DNA of 32,609 nucleotides from Alphaproteobacteria bacterium (GTDB lineage Bacteria; Pseudomonadota; Alphaproteobacteria; Rs-D84), in assembly GCA_017616975.1 (NCBI GenBank), contig JAFZXC010000027.1, positions 1 to 32,609 on the forward strand, in the 5' to 3' direction. Positions 1 to 6,384 of this stretch are shown piece after piece (the stretch's first letter is position 1; each line of letters starts with the position of its first letter). The position numbers were made by a program, and so were the translations under genes. The notes beneath the pieces are model-generated. The model did no database searches. It was given only the letters and a program-made list of their open reading frames with translations, and was not told the origin of the DNA.

Positions 1-45
1 TCCCTTGGTAAATCTTGAATCCCAGATTACACCAAAACATTTCAT
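1..45 (-). CDS. possible start of a divergent gene, cut by window edge
   Basis: An ATG at 45 (minus strand) opens a frame that runs 15 codons to the window edge (MKCFGVIWDSRFTKG). It lies directly behind a candidate divergent promoter and has no Shine-Dalgarno sequence. Too little is visible to assign a family. It is listed because the promoter geometry would give an essentially leaderless mRNA beginning at this ATG. Confidence 0.3.
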   Translation of the reverse strand, partial: MKCFGVIWDSRFTKG

Positions 46-50
46 ATCGC

Positions 51-78
51 AATTTATTTTTTACAAAGCGTTTGACAA
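51..78 (-). promoter_or_regulatory. candidate divergent sigma70-like promoter
   Basis: On the minus strand, TTGTCA (78-73) is followed after 16 bp by TAAATT (56-51). The -35 box overlaps the -35 box of the plus-strand Fic promoter on the opposite strand. Predicted initiation falls at about 44-45, on the ATG of the partial minus-strand frame. The -10 matches the consensus at only four of six positions. Confidence 0.35.
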
Positions 79-99
79 ATAACACACATTGTCTATAAT
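72..99 (+). promoter_or_regulatory. strong sigma70-like promoter of the Fic gene (leaderless)
   Basis: A perfect TTGACA (72-77) and a perfect TATAAT (94-99) are separated by 16 bp. Initiation is expected near 106-107, which coincides with the ATG at 107, so the transcript should be leaderless. GACAA (74-78) and TTGTC (89-93) form an inverted repeat inside the spacer that could bind a regulator. Confidence 0.7.
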
Positions 100-106
100 C
101 AAAAAT

Positions 107-796
107 ATGAAGCAGACAAAATTATTAAAATCGCAAATTCGTTATAATTGTGCCGTCTTGAATGAAATGATGGCTGGCTTTGACAGTACCAAGCGCATGA
201 ATAATTTGAATTGGTTACGACACGAAATGTCTTATACAGAGCCATTAACACTATTTCATGCCCCAGACACCAAGAAAACAAATGAATACATTGATTATAC
301 TTACATAAGAAACTCTGAAAACTTATATGACTATATCTGCTCGTTTGCCAATTCGAAACAAAAGTATTCTTTGACACTGGACCAAATCTGCGAAATACAC
401 AAAATTTTATCCAACCAAACTATACTTGGCGAACGTGGCGGTATCATTTCTGAAATCAATAAACGTGTTCACATCGAAGATTTGATTTACAGATTTAATG
501 CCGACAAAAGCTCTATTTTGGACAAAGTTTTTGAATTGCATTATCACCTGATTGAATTGCAACCATTTGAAGATTTCAACAAACGCACTGCACGTGGTGT
601 TATGAATCTTGCATTGGTCCAACACGGATATTCCCCAGTCGTGTTCAATGCAAAAACAGACCGCAATGGATATTTGGACGCATATCTTGCACGCAACGAA
701 GAACACAAAACAGAATATAATGAATATATGTTGAAATGTCTTTTGCGCACACAAAAACAAATTATTGCTGTTTTACGCAAATCAAAAATCATATAA
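107..796 (+). CDS. Fic/Doc-family protein with altered catalytic motif
   Basis: Fic-fold proteins usually transfer AMP or another phosphate-containing group to a target protein. The family signature reads HPFx(D/E)GN(G/K)RxxR; here residues 152-163 read QPFEDFNKRTAR. The PF, acidic residue, N, K, R and final R are kept, but the catalytic His is Gln152 and the Gly is Phe157. The NKR form resembles Doc-type Fic proteins. The preceding segment (GERGGIISEINKRVHI) fits the Fic flap. I chose ATG 107 over an in-frame TTG at 89 because the TTG lies inside the promoter; this gives 229 aa. No antitoxin gene or signal peptide is visible. It is convergent with the envC-like gene, with 4 bp between stops. 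It could be a catalytically dead or mechanistically altered Fic protein; the fold call is confident, the activity is not. Confidence 0.85.
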   Translation: MKQTKLLKSQIRYNCAVLNEMMAGFDSTKRMNNLNWLRHEMSYTEPLTLFHAPDTKKTNEYIDYTYIRNSENLYDYICSFANSKQKYSLTLDQICEIHKILSNQTILGERGGIISEINKRVHIEDLIYRFNADKSSILDKVFELHYHLIELQPFEDFNKRTARGVMNLALVQHGYSPVVFNAKTDRNGYLDAYLARNEEHKTEYNEYMLKCLLRTQKQIIAVLRKSKII

Positions 797-800
797 AAAA

Positions 801-1877
801 TCAATCGTCATCACGGAACAAACGTGCTGGATCAACCGATTGATTACCACGCCGAACTTCCAAATACATTTCTTGTTTGTCCGCACTCATACGACCCACA
901 GGTTCGCCTGCCAAAACCTCTTGCTCGGGCAACACATCAATTGCACCAAGGTTTGTCATAACCGTGTTGTATCCATTTTTATGCGACATAATTACAACAC
1001 GTCCAAATCCACGAAAACTGTCCGCAAACTTTACAATTCCGTCTGCTGGGGCCATGACCAAAGCATCGCCACGTGTGCGAATACGCCAACCATCCGACTT
1101 CAACCCCAAAGCCGTCTTTTCGCCATAACGCACAACAACCCGCCCACGCACCGGCAAATTTAATTTACGACGCGAAAACCGTGCATCTGCAGACATCTCA
1201 GAAGACCCGACACCCGCCGACAATTCCGAAATGCTTTTTGCACGTGCCGACAAATCACGCAGTTTTTTCTGGACGTCGGCTTGTTTGGTTTTTAATTGTT
1301 CATTTTGTGCCGACCGGGTCCGCAATAATTTATCCAATTCATTACGCTGGGACACATATTTTTTTGCAGTGCGATCAAGTTTTTCTTTTTCATTTGCCCT
1401 GGCATTACGCACACGTTCCAATTCGGCAACCTGTTTATTTGCCGTTTCTATATTTTCAGCAAAATTATCCGCCGCCCCCGTTAATATTGACGAAGTCAAA
1501 ACGAAATCGTGCATATTTTCGGCATCAAAACTTGGGTTTTTGGCAACAAACAATATCGATGCCGCCGCTTCGGAAATGCGTCCACGATTTTTTTCGATTT
1601 CACGGGATATTGAATCGATACGCATATCCAGTTCCGCAATTTTCTTTGCGATTTCTGCACGTTGCGATTCCAAAGAACTTACCTGGTCGGCGGCTTTGAC
1701 CAATTGTTTTTTTGTCTTTGCAATATCTCGTTCAGACGACGCCACCTGGACCGATAATTCCTTGCTTTGTTTTTCGGCCTGTTGGATTTGAGATTTAATC
1801 TGGGCCAAATCATTTGCACCATGCGCAATTTGGACCCCAGACAACACTATTATAAATAATGCGATTATCCGTTTCAT
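801..1877 (-). CDS. envC: EnvC-like murein hydrolase activator (degenerate LytM/M23 domain)
   Basis: 358 aa. Residues 1-20 form a signal peptide ending AHGA. Residues ~22-215 are a Lys/Glu/Gln-rich coiled coil, and ~240-355 a LytM/M23-type domain with the usual APADGIVKFAD and YLEVRRGNQSVDP segments. The zinc ligands of active M23 peptidases (HxxxD and HxH) are missing: the first segment reads GWRIRTRGDALV and the last His is Tyr. This matches the EnvC class, known to activate periplasmic N-acetylmuramyl-L-alanine amidases during cell separation rather than cut peptidoglycan itself. The start codon overlaps the tyrS stop by one base (TAATG), suggesting translational coupling. No amidase gene is in the window. 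It could be another non-catalytic LytM coiled-coil protein, but EnvC is the best fit. Confidence 0.85.
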   Translation of the reverse strand: MKRIIALFIIVLSGVQIAHGANDLAQIKSQIQQAEKQSKELSVQVASSERDIAKTKKQLVKAADQVSSLESQRAEIAKKIAELDMRIDSISREIEKNRGRISEAAASILFVAKNPSFDAENMHDFVLTSSILTGAADNFAENIETANKQVAELERVRNARANEKEKLDRTAKKYVSQRNELDKLLRTRSAQNEQLKTKQADVQKKLRDLSARAKSISELSAGVGSSEMSADARFSRRKLNLPVRGRVVVRYGEKTALGLKSDGWRIRTRGDALVMAPADGIVKFADSFRGFGRVVIMSHKNGYNTVMTNLGAIDVLPEQEVLAGEPVGRMSADKQEMYLEVRRGNQSVDPARLFRDDD

Positions 1878-3091
1878 TATTTACAAATCACACGCAAGAA
1901 AACCTTTTTACCTTTTTGCACCATGATTTCATCAGCCGGTGCGATCATCGTTTTTGGGTCGGTAATTTTTTGACCATCGATTTGAATACCACCCTGTTCT
2001 ACATTGCGACGAGCATCAGATTTAGATTCAAATAATCCCGCACTGCAAAGAAAATCCAGTATCCCCATCGGTGATTTTGCATCAATTTCAACCGTTGGCA
2101 CATTTGACATATCGCCACCACCACCGAACAATGCTGCCGCCGCATTTTCTGCCGCAACTGCTGCATCATGTCCGTGTGCAATTTCTGTTGCTGCAAATGC
2201 TAATTTTTTCTTTACGTCGTTTAACTCGGCACCTTGGCACTTTGACATCTTGGCGATTTCATCAAGCGGAATTTCCGTAAAGATTTTCAAGAACTTATCC
2301 ACTAAATCATCGGGTGTATTACGGAAATACTGGTAATAATCATATGCAGACAATTTATCTTCGTTCACCCAGACCGCATTACCCGCAGATTTACCAATTT
2401 TATTTCCATTTGCATCGGTAATTAACGATGTTGATAAAACGAATACTTCTTTGCCCAATTTTTTACGAACCAGTTCAATTCCCATAACGGCATTGCCCCA
2501 TTGGTCCGCCCCACACAATTGCAAAATGCAATTATGTTCTTTGTAAAGGGTTAAAAAGTCGACCGCCTGGAACGTCATGTAATTAAATTCCAAGAAAGTC
2601 ATACCATTGTCCAGACGACGTTTTACACTTTCCATGCTTAACATATGCGGCACGGTAAAATCAGTTCCATATTGCGCCAAGAAATCCAGATGGCTGTAAT
2701 TCTTCATCCAATCATAGTTATCCACCATAATCGCATCATTTTTTCCATCACCAAATTTCAAGAATTTAGAAAAAGATTTTTTCAATCCTGCAACATTTTT
2801 TGCCAACGTTTCTTCTGTCATCATTGGACGCCCAGAATCACGTCCAGACGGGTCACCAATGCGTCCCGTTGCGCCACCCACCAACATGATTGGTTTGTGT
2901 CCATATTTTTGGAACCAGCGCATCATCATAACCGGCACCAAATGTCCAACATGTAATGAATCAGCCGTCGGGTCGGCACCCAAATATGCACAGATTTTAC
3001 CATTGTTCAACGCATCGTTCAACGCATCCATATTTGACGCCTGGTTAATAAAACCACGCATTTCCAATTCATGAAGCAATTCGTTTTGCAT
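1877..3091 (-). CDS. tyrS: tyrosyl-tRNA synthetase
   Basis: 404 aa, normal for the bacterial TyrRS family. It charges tRNA-Tyr with tyrosine in the cytoplasm. The class I Rossmann fold shows the HIGH-type motif HVGH (47-50), the tyrosine-pocket segment CGADQWGN (193-200) and the KMSKS-type loop KIGKS (231-235). A C-terminal S4 RNA-binding domain covers about 345-404 (SDARRNVEQGGIQIDG). Start ATG 3091 has an AGGTGA Shine-Dalgarno four bases upstream. It is the third gene of a tight minus-strand operon and overlaps the envC-like start by one base. Confidence 0.97.
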   Translation of the reverse strand: MQNELLHELEMRGFINQASNMDALNDALNNGKICAYLGADPTADSLHVGHLVPVMMMRWFQKYGHKPIMLVGGATGRIGDPSGRDSGRPMMTEETLAKNVAGLKKSFSKFLKFGDGKNDAIMVDNYDWMKNYSHLDFLAQYGTDFTVPHMLSMESVKRRLDNGMTFLEFNYMTFQAVDFLTLYKEHNCILQLCGADQWGNAVMGIELVRKKLGKEVFVLSTSLITDANGNKIGKSAGNAVWVNEDKLSAYDYYQYFRNTPDDLVDKFLKIFTEIPLDEIAKMSKCQGAELNDVKKKLAFAATEIAHGHDAAVAAENAAAALFGGGGDMSNVPTVEIDAKSPMGILDFLCSAGLFESKSDARRNVEQGGIQIDGQKITDPKTMIAPADEIMVQKGKKVFLRVICK

Positions 3092-3095
3092 ATTA

Positions 3096-3260
3096 TCACC
3101 TATGTTTTATTCTGGCACCAAATACGTTTATCGTTTTGATACCTTGTAATGTTGCTGTTATTGTATCGACCGGCACCGACGAATTGGGTTGTTTTATTCC
3201 AAAAGCGACCCGCATATCGCCACAAACTTTTTGCCAATCTTTTGACAAAGCATGTTGCAT
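3096..3260 (-). CDS. 54-aa conserved-position small protein, unknown
   Basis: A 54-codon ORF (starts MQHALSKDWQKV, ends VFGARIKHR, stop TGA) fills the space between the 128-aa gene and tyrS. ATG 3260 follows the Shine-Dalgarno AAAGGA with 9-10 bases of spacing, and that Shine-Dalgarno lies right after the upstream stop. The stop is 4 bases before tyrS. The fill-in layout and the ribosome site argue that it is translated. No signal peptide, membrane segment or known motif is visible. It may be a small regulator or a leader peptide coupling translation into tyrS. Confidence 0.5.
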   Translation of the reverse strand: MQHALSKDWQKVCGDMRVAFGIKQPNSSVPVDTITATLQGIKTINVFGARIKHR

Positions 3261-3275
3261 TTGTTGTGATCCTTT

Positions 3276-3662
3276 TTATTTCACCCTGTTTCTTGCGTTA
3301 ATCCCCGCAAGAATTTCAGCATTACGCCACGCACTGCCACCCGGCTTTTCGCCACTTGCGATTATTTTTTTACGTGCAGCCATATTGAAAAACAACCTGT
3401 CATACCAGTGCATCATACTGACATAGTATTTGCCGCCCATTGATTCACATGGTGCGAACGCCCCCATATGAACACGATCCTTGTAAATACACGCCATTGT
3501 CATATTACCAAGAACACCATCATATATAACATTAATTGTATCGCCCGGAATCAAATACCCATTTGTCGGCTTTGGAATGTTGAAAAATTTATCGTTTCCA
3601 ACAAACACCGTCATATTCGGTCCATTACCAATCCCCGTTCCTGTAATCGTATATTTTTTCAT
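3276..3662 (-). CDS. 128-aa protein of unknown function
   Basis: I do not recognise this protein. It starts MKKYTITGTGIG without a signal peptide. The N-terminal half is beta-rich (TVFVGNDKFFNIPKP, GYLIPGDTINVIYDG). The C-terminal half is helical and basic (NMAARKKIIASGEKPGG, ending NARNRVK). Two Cys residues are present. ATG 3662 has the ribosome site AAAGGTG 8-9 bases upstream and a good promoter behind it. It is the first gene of the operon continuing into the 54-aa ORF, tyrS and the envC-like gene. It is probably cytoplasmic. Confidence 0.7.
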   Translation of the reverse strand: MKKYTITGTGIGNGPNMTVFVGNDKFFNIPKPTNGYLIPGDTINVIYDGVLGNMTMACIYKDRVHMGAFAPCESMGGKYYVSMMHWYDRLFFNMAARKKIIASGEKPGGSAWRNAEILAGINARNRVK

Positions 3663-3684
3663 TTCTTCGCACCTTTATGTCGAA

Positions 3685-3713
3685 ATCATAGCAATTTTTT
3701 TCATCAGTTTCAA
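3685..3713 (-). promoter_or_regulatory. sigma70-like promoter of the 128-aa/tyrS operon
   Basis: On the minus strand, TTGAAA (3713-3708) is followed after 17 bp by TATGAT (3690-3685). Initiation near 3678 leaves a leader of about 15 nt containing the AAAGGTG ribosome site. It lies just downstream of the rpsB-tsf terminator, as expected for a new transcription unit. Confidence 0.65.
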
Positions 3714-3723
3714 CCACACAATT

Positions 3724-3748
3724 AAAAAATCGGGCGAAAAACGCCCGA
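3724..3748 (-). terminator. rho-independent terminator of rpsB-tsf
   Basis: A 7-bp stem TCGGGCG/CGCCCGA with a 5-nt loop (3730-3748) is followed on the minus strand by six T residues (3729-3724). It lies 25 bases after the tsf stop. The plus-strand side also has a T-rich tail, but no plus-strand gene ends here. Confidence 0.85.
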
Positions 3749-3773
3749 CTTTTATTTTCGACATCACGATAAA

Positions 3774-4643
3774 TTATTGCAACATTTTTGCAACTTCGTC
3801 TGCCAAGTTATCTTCGCGTTTTTCGATACCTTCACCCAGCACGAAATAAGCGAACCCAGCCAATTTACCATCGGCTTCACTGATAACTTGTTTAACTGTC
3901 TTGGATGGATCCATAACAAATGGTTGTTCTTCTAATACAGATTCCGCATACCATTTGTTGATACGACCAGCGACCATCTTTTCGACAACGGCTTCTGGTT
4001 TCCCAGCGGTTGCGCCAGATTCGATAAAGACTTTCTTTTCACGTTCAACGGCTGCTGGGTTAACATCAGCAATTGTCATGAATTCTGGCTTGTTTGCAGC
4101 GATGTGCATGGCGATTTTTGGACCAATTTCATCAATGTGTTCGTTGCCACCATTGATTGCAACCACAACACCGATTTGACCCATACCTGGAACCAGTGCA
4201 TTATGAATATATGAATAGATGTGTTCACCGTTAACTTTTGCGATACGGCGCAAATTCATATTTTCACCAATTGTTGCAATTGTTGCGGCAATGTCATCTT
4301 TGACCGCAGCCATTGTTGCATCAAAGTCCCCGGCCAATTCCAATGCTTTGGATGCGACATCGGCAACCAACTTTTGGAACTTGTCGTTCTTTGCAACAAA
4401 GTCTGTTTCGGCATTAACTTCGACCACACAACCCATATCGTTGCATTTTACAACCGTCACCAAACCCGATGCAGCAACACGGCTGGCCTTGGATGCGGCT
4501 TTGACAATACCTTTTTGGCGCAACCAATCGGCTGCAGCTTCGATATCGCCGTTTGTTTCAATTAATGCTTTTTTGCAATCCATCATACCTGCGGATGTTT
4601 TTTCACGCAGTTCTTGAATTAATTTTGCTGTAACTTCTGCCAT
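3774..4643 (-). CDS. tsf: translation elongation factor Ts
   Basis: 289 aa, close to the usual bacterial length. EF-Ts exchanges GDP for GTP on EF-Tu. Visible family marks are the UBA-like N-terminal domain (VTAKLIQELREKTSAGMMDC, then ALIETNGDIEAAADWLRQKG) and the EF-Tu-contacting TDFVAKND segment, followed by the two core repeats. I chose ATG 4643 (MAEVTAKL) rather than an upstream in-frame ATG at 4778, which would overlap rpsB; 4643 has a GGGAG ribosome site. It is co-transcribed 19 bases after rpsB, the classical order. Confidence 0.97.
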   Translation of the reverse strand: MAEVTAKLIQELREKTSAGMMDCKKALIETNGDIEAAADWLRQKGIVKAASKASRVAASGLVTVVKCNDMGCVVEVNAETDFVAKNDKFQKLVADVASKALELAGDFDATMAAVKDDIAATIATIGENMNLRRIAKVNGEHIYSYIHNALVPGMGQIGVVVAINGGNEHIDEIGPKIAMHIAANKPEFMTIADVNPAAVEREKKVFIESGATAGKPEAVVEKMVAGRINKWYAESVLEEQPFVMDPSKTVKQVISEADGKLAGFAYFVLGEGIEKREDNLADEVAKMLQ

Positions 4644-4662
4644 TTTTATCTCCCGTATTCCT

Positions 4663-5520
4663 TTATTTATCGGCTTTTTCGGCCTTGTCTGCCAATTTGC
4701 TGCGGCGTGTTTCACGTGCAACCATGGTTTTTGTTTTTTGTTTGGCTTCGGCATCTTTGGCGTCCGCTTCGAAATCATCAGCTTCAGAATTTTCTTCTAC
4801 ATCACCTTTTTTGGCTGCTGCGCCACCCAAACGTTTTTCAATACCAGACAAAATTGCATCTACGAACAAATCGCAATACAACTGGCATGCACGTGCGGCG
4901 TCATCATTACCCGGAACTGGGTAATCAACCATTTCTGGATTTGCGTTTGTATCGCAAATTGCGATTGTTGGGATGTCCAACGTTTTTGCTTCACGAACCG
5001 CATTCAGTTCACGTGGCACATCAATAACAATCATCGCCTGGGGCGTGCCATGCATTTCCAAAATACCACCAAACACTTCACGTAATTTGGCAACTTCTTT
5101 GGTCATAACGCCAACTTCTTTCTTGGTCAGGCCCAATTTTTCAGCGTTTTCAATGTCGGCTTCCATCTTTTTTAAACGACGGATGCTTTGTGAAACAGTT
5201 GTCCAGTTGGTCAACATACCGCCCAACCAACGATTGTTCACATAAAATTGTCCGCAACGTTCCGCAGCATCTTTGACGATGTCTTTTGCTTGGTGCTTGG
5301 TTGCGACGAACAAAACTTTACCACCAGCGGCACTGATTGCTTCCAATGCAACCAAAGCACGATGCAACAACGGTGCAGTTTTATTCAAATTGATGATATG
5401 AATTTTATCTTTGACCCCATAAACATACGGTGTCATCAACGGATTCCAGCGACGAGTGTGGTGTCCAAAATGAACGCCGGCTTCCATCAGCTGTTTCATA
5501 GTAAATACTGGCAATGCCAT
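4663..5520 (-). CDS. rpsB: 30S ribosomal protein S2
   Basis: 285 aa. Protein S2 binds the back of the 30S subunit near the mRNA exit. It carries the family marks AGVHFGHHTRRWNP near the N-terminus, KDIVKDAAERCGQFYVNNRWLGGMLTNW, and VIDVPRELNAVREA. ATG 5520 (MALPVFTM) has an AAAGGA ribosome site and is preferred over an in-frame upstream ATG at 5565. The protein is about 40 residues longer than E. coli S2. The extra C-terminal tail (~235-285) is highly charged: first acidic (EENSEADDFEADAKDAEA), then Lys/Arg-rich. It is the first gene of the rpsB-tsf operon. Confidence 0.97.
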   Translation of the reverse strand: MALPVFTMKQLMEAGVHFGHHTRRWNPLMTPYVYGVKDKIHIINLNKTAPLLHRALVALEAISAAGGKVLFVATKHQAKDIVKDAAERCGQFYVNNRWLGGMLTNWTTVSQSIRRLKKMEADIENAEKLGLTKKEVGVMTKEVAKLREVFGGILEMHGTPQAMIVIDVPRELNAVREAKTLDIPTIAICDTNANPEMVDYPVPGNDDAARACQLYCDLFVDAILSGIEKRLGGAAAKKGDVEENSEADDFEADAKDAEAKQKTKTMVARETRRSKLADKAEKADK

Positions 5521-5628
5521 GATATATCCTTTGTTTTCTGTTGTTATCCTCGCCATCAGGGACATATAAAACCGGATTTTCCGGACAGAAACATTCCCAA
5601 TGGTTGTGTTCTTCGCACCTAGATGCGT
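5521..5628 (-). promoter_or_regulatory. rpsB 5' leader, possible S2 autoregulatory RNA
   Basis: From the predicted start near 5628 to ATG 5520 there are about 108 transcribed bases without an ORF. They include a 5'-terminal GCAC/GTGC hairpin (5615-5630) and a CCGG/CCGG hairpin (5572-5584). S2 is known to repress its own operon through a leader structure in enterobacteria. Whether this leader does the same is inference; the stems are short. Confidence 0.3.
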
Positions 5629-5634
5629 GCCGCC

Positions 5635-5663
5635 ATATTAAAATAAAAATTCCACAAAATCAA
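5635..5663 (-). promoter_or_regulatory. sigma70-like promoter of rpsB-tsf
   Basis: On the minus strand, TTGATT (5663-5658) is followed after 17 bp by TAATAT (5640-5635). It is divergent from the PAP2 promoter, with about 50 bp between the two -35 boxes. Confidence 0.6.
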
Positions 5664-5714
5664 GCATTTTCTTACTGAAGCGCTCATCATTTTGGAAAGC
5701 CAATTTAAATTCAA

Positions 5715-5743
5715 TTGACGAATTTATTCCTATGTGTTTTAAT
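5715..5743 (+). promoter_or_regulatory. extended -10 promoter of the PAP2 gene
   Basis: TTGACG (5715-5720), a 17-bp spacer ending TGT (5735-5737, extended -10) and TTTAAT (5738-5743). Initiation near 5750 excludes the in-frame ATGs at 5732 and 5747 and supports the start at 5765. Confidence 0.6.
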
Positions 5744-5764
5744 GCCATGTACGGAGTCATTATC

Positions 5765-6316
5765 ATGCATCGTAAAATCATCAAAACCATGGCGTTTTCC
5801 GCCGTTTTTTGTAGTTTAGCATTGGGAAATAATGCCTATGCGGGTCGTTCACTCGGCGATTTGGGCGACATTTCGATGTTTTTAGCAAACGGCTGGGCGT
5901 TGGGAATGACAATGATGGAACAAGATTACGAAGGGACCGCACAATACCTGGAAAGCATGTTGGGCGCCCAATTGACCACCGAAATCATAAAAACACGCAT
6001 TATCCATGAAACACGCCCAAATGGCTTAAACAATGAATCTTTCCCGTCTGGACATGCAACTGGTGCATTTTCGGCACCAATGTTCATACACAAAAGATAT
6101 GGCTGGAAACAATCACTTATTCCGTATGGATTGGCGATATTTACTGGGTTTACACGTGTTCATACCCGCATGCATTATACTCATGATGTTTTGGCTGGTG
6201 CGGCAGTATCTGCCCTGTTCACATGGATGTTCGTCAGCCCGGCGAACGAAAACATCCGTGTTTGGCCGGAATTTTCGTCAAATTCTGCCAGTGTTCACGC
6301 CAGCGTCAAATTTTAA
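5765..6316 (+). CDS. exported PAP2-family acid phosphatase / lipid phosphatase
   Basis: 183 aa with a signal peptide (residues 1-26, ending NAYA). PAP2 enzymes remove phosphate from lipids or small phosphoesters through a phospho-histidine. The three phosphatase signatures are present in order: a basic segment ending HETRP (81-85), PSGH (94-97) and RVHTRMHYTHD (131-141, His137 and Asp141). The usual Ser before Arg131 is Thr, and the spacing in the first motif is one residue longer than the textbook form. Length and a single signal peptide suggest a soluble class A-like periplasmic enzyme rather than a six-helix membrane enzyme. GGAG eight bases before ATG 5765 decides the start. Substrate is unknown. 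Confidence 0.85.
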   Translation: MHRKIIKTMAFSAVFCSLALGNNAYAGRSLGDLGDISMFLANGWALGMTMMEQDYEGTAQYLESMLGAQLTTEIIKTRIIHETRPNGLNNESFPSGHATGAFSAPMFIHKRYGWKQSLIPYGLAIFTGFTRVHTRMHYTHDVLAGAAVSALFTWMFVSPANENIRVWPEFSSNSASVHASVKF

Positions 6317-6334
6317 CAAAAGATTGCTCACCGC

Positions 6335-6362
6335 TTGACAAAAACCTTTTTTGCACTATAAT
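6335..6362 (+). promoter_or_regulatory. strong sigma70-like promoter of the S8 protease gene
   Basis: A perfect TTGACA (6335-6340), a 16-bp spacer and a perfect TATAAT (6357-6362). Initiation near 6369 gives a leader of about 15 nt containing the AAGAGGTG ribosome site before TTG 6385. Confidence 0.75.
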
Positions 6363-6369
6363 TATAGTG
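6354..6369. promoter_or_regulatory. 16-bp perfect palindrome over the -10 box (candidate operator)
   Basis: CACTATAATTATAGTG is its own reverse complement and covers the -10 element and start point of the protease promoter. A bound dimeric repressor would block initiation. Part of the symmetry comes from the -10 sequence itself, so chance is possible. Confidence 0.4.
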
Positions 6370-6384
6370 TGTAAGAGGTGAGTA

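Noticed and set aside
89-106. TTG start adding six residues to the Fic protein
   Set aside because: It lies inside the promoter (between the -35 box and the -10 box) and would not be transcribed.
801-1877. Active M23 endopeptidase
   Set aside because: Both zinc-binding motifs are degenerate, which fits an activator of the EnvC type.
3136-3426. 96-codon plus-strand frame
   Set aside because: It is antisense to the 54-aa ORF and the 128-aa gene, which have ribosome sites and operon context.
107-5520. Functional link between the Doc-like NKR Fic motif and nearby tsf (Doc modifies EF-Tu)
   Set aside because: Proximity is about 3 kb on opposite strands with unrelated operons between, and the catalytic His is missing; there is no evidence for a link.
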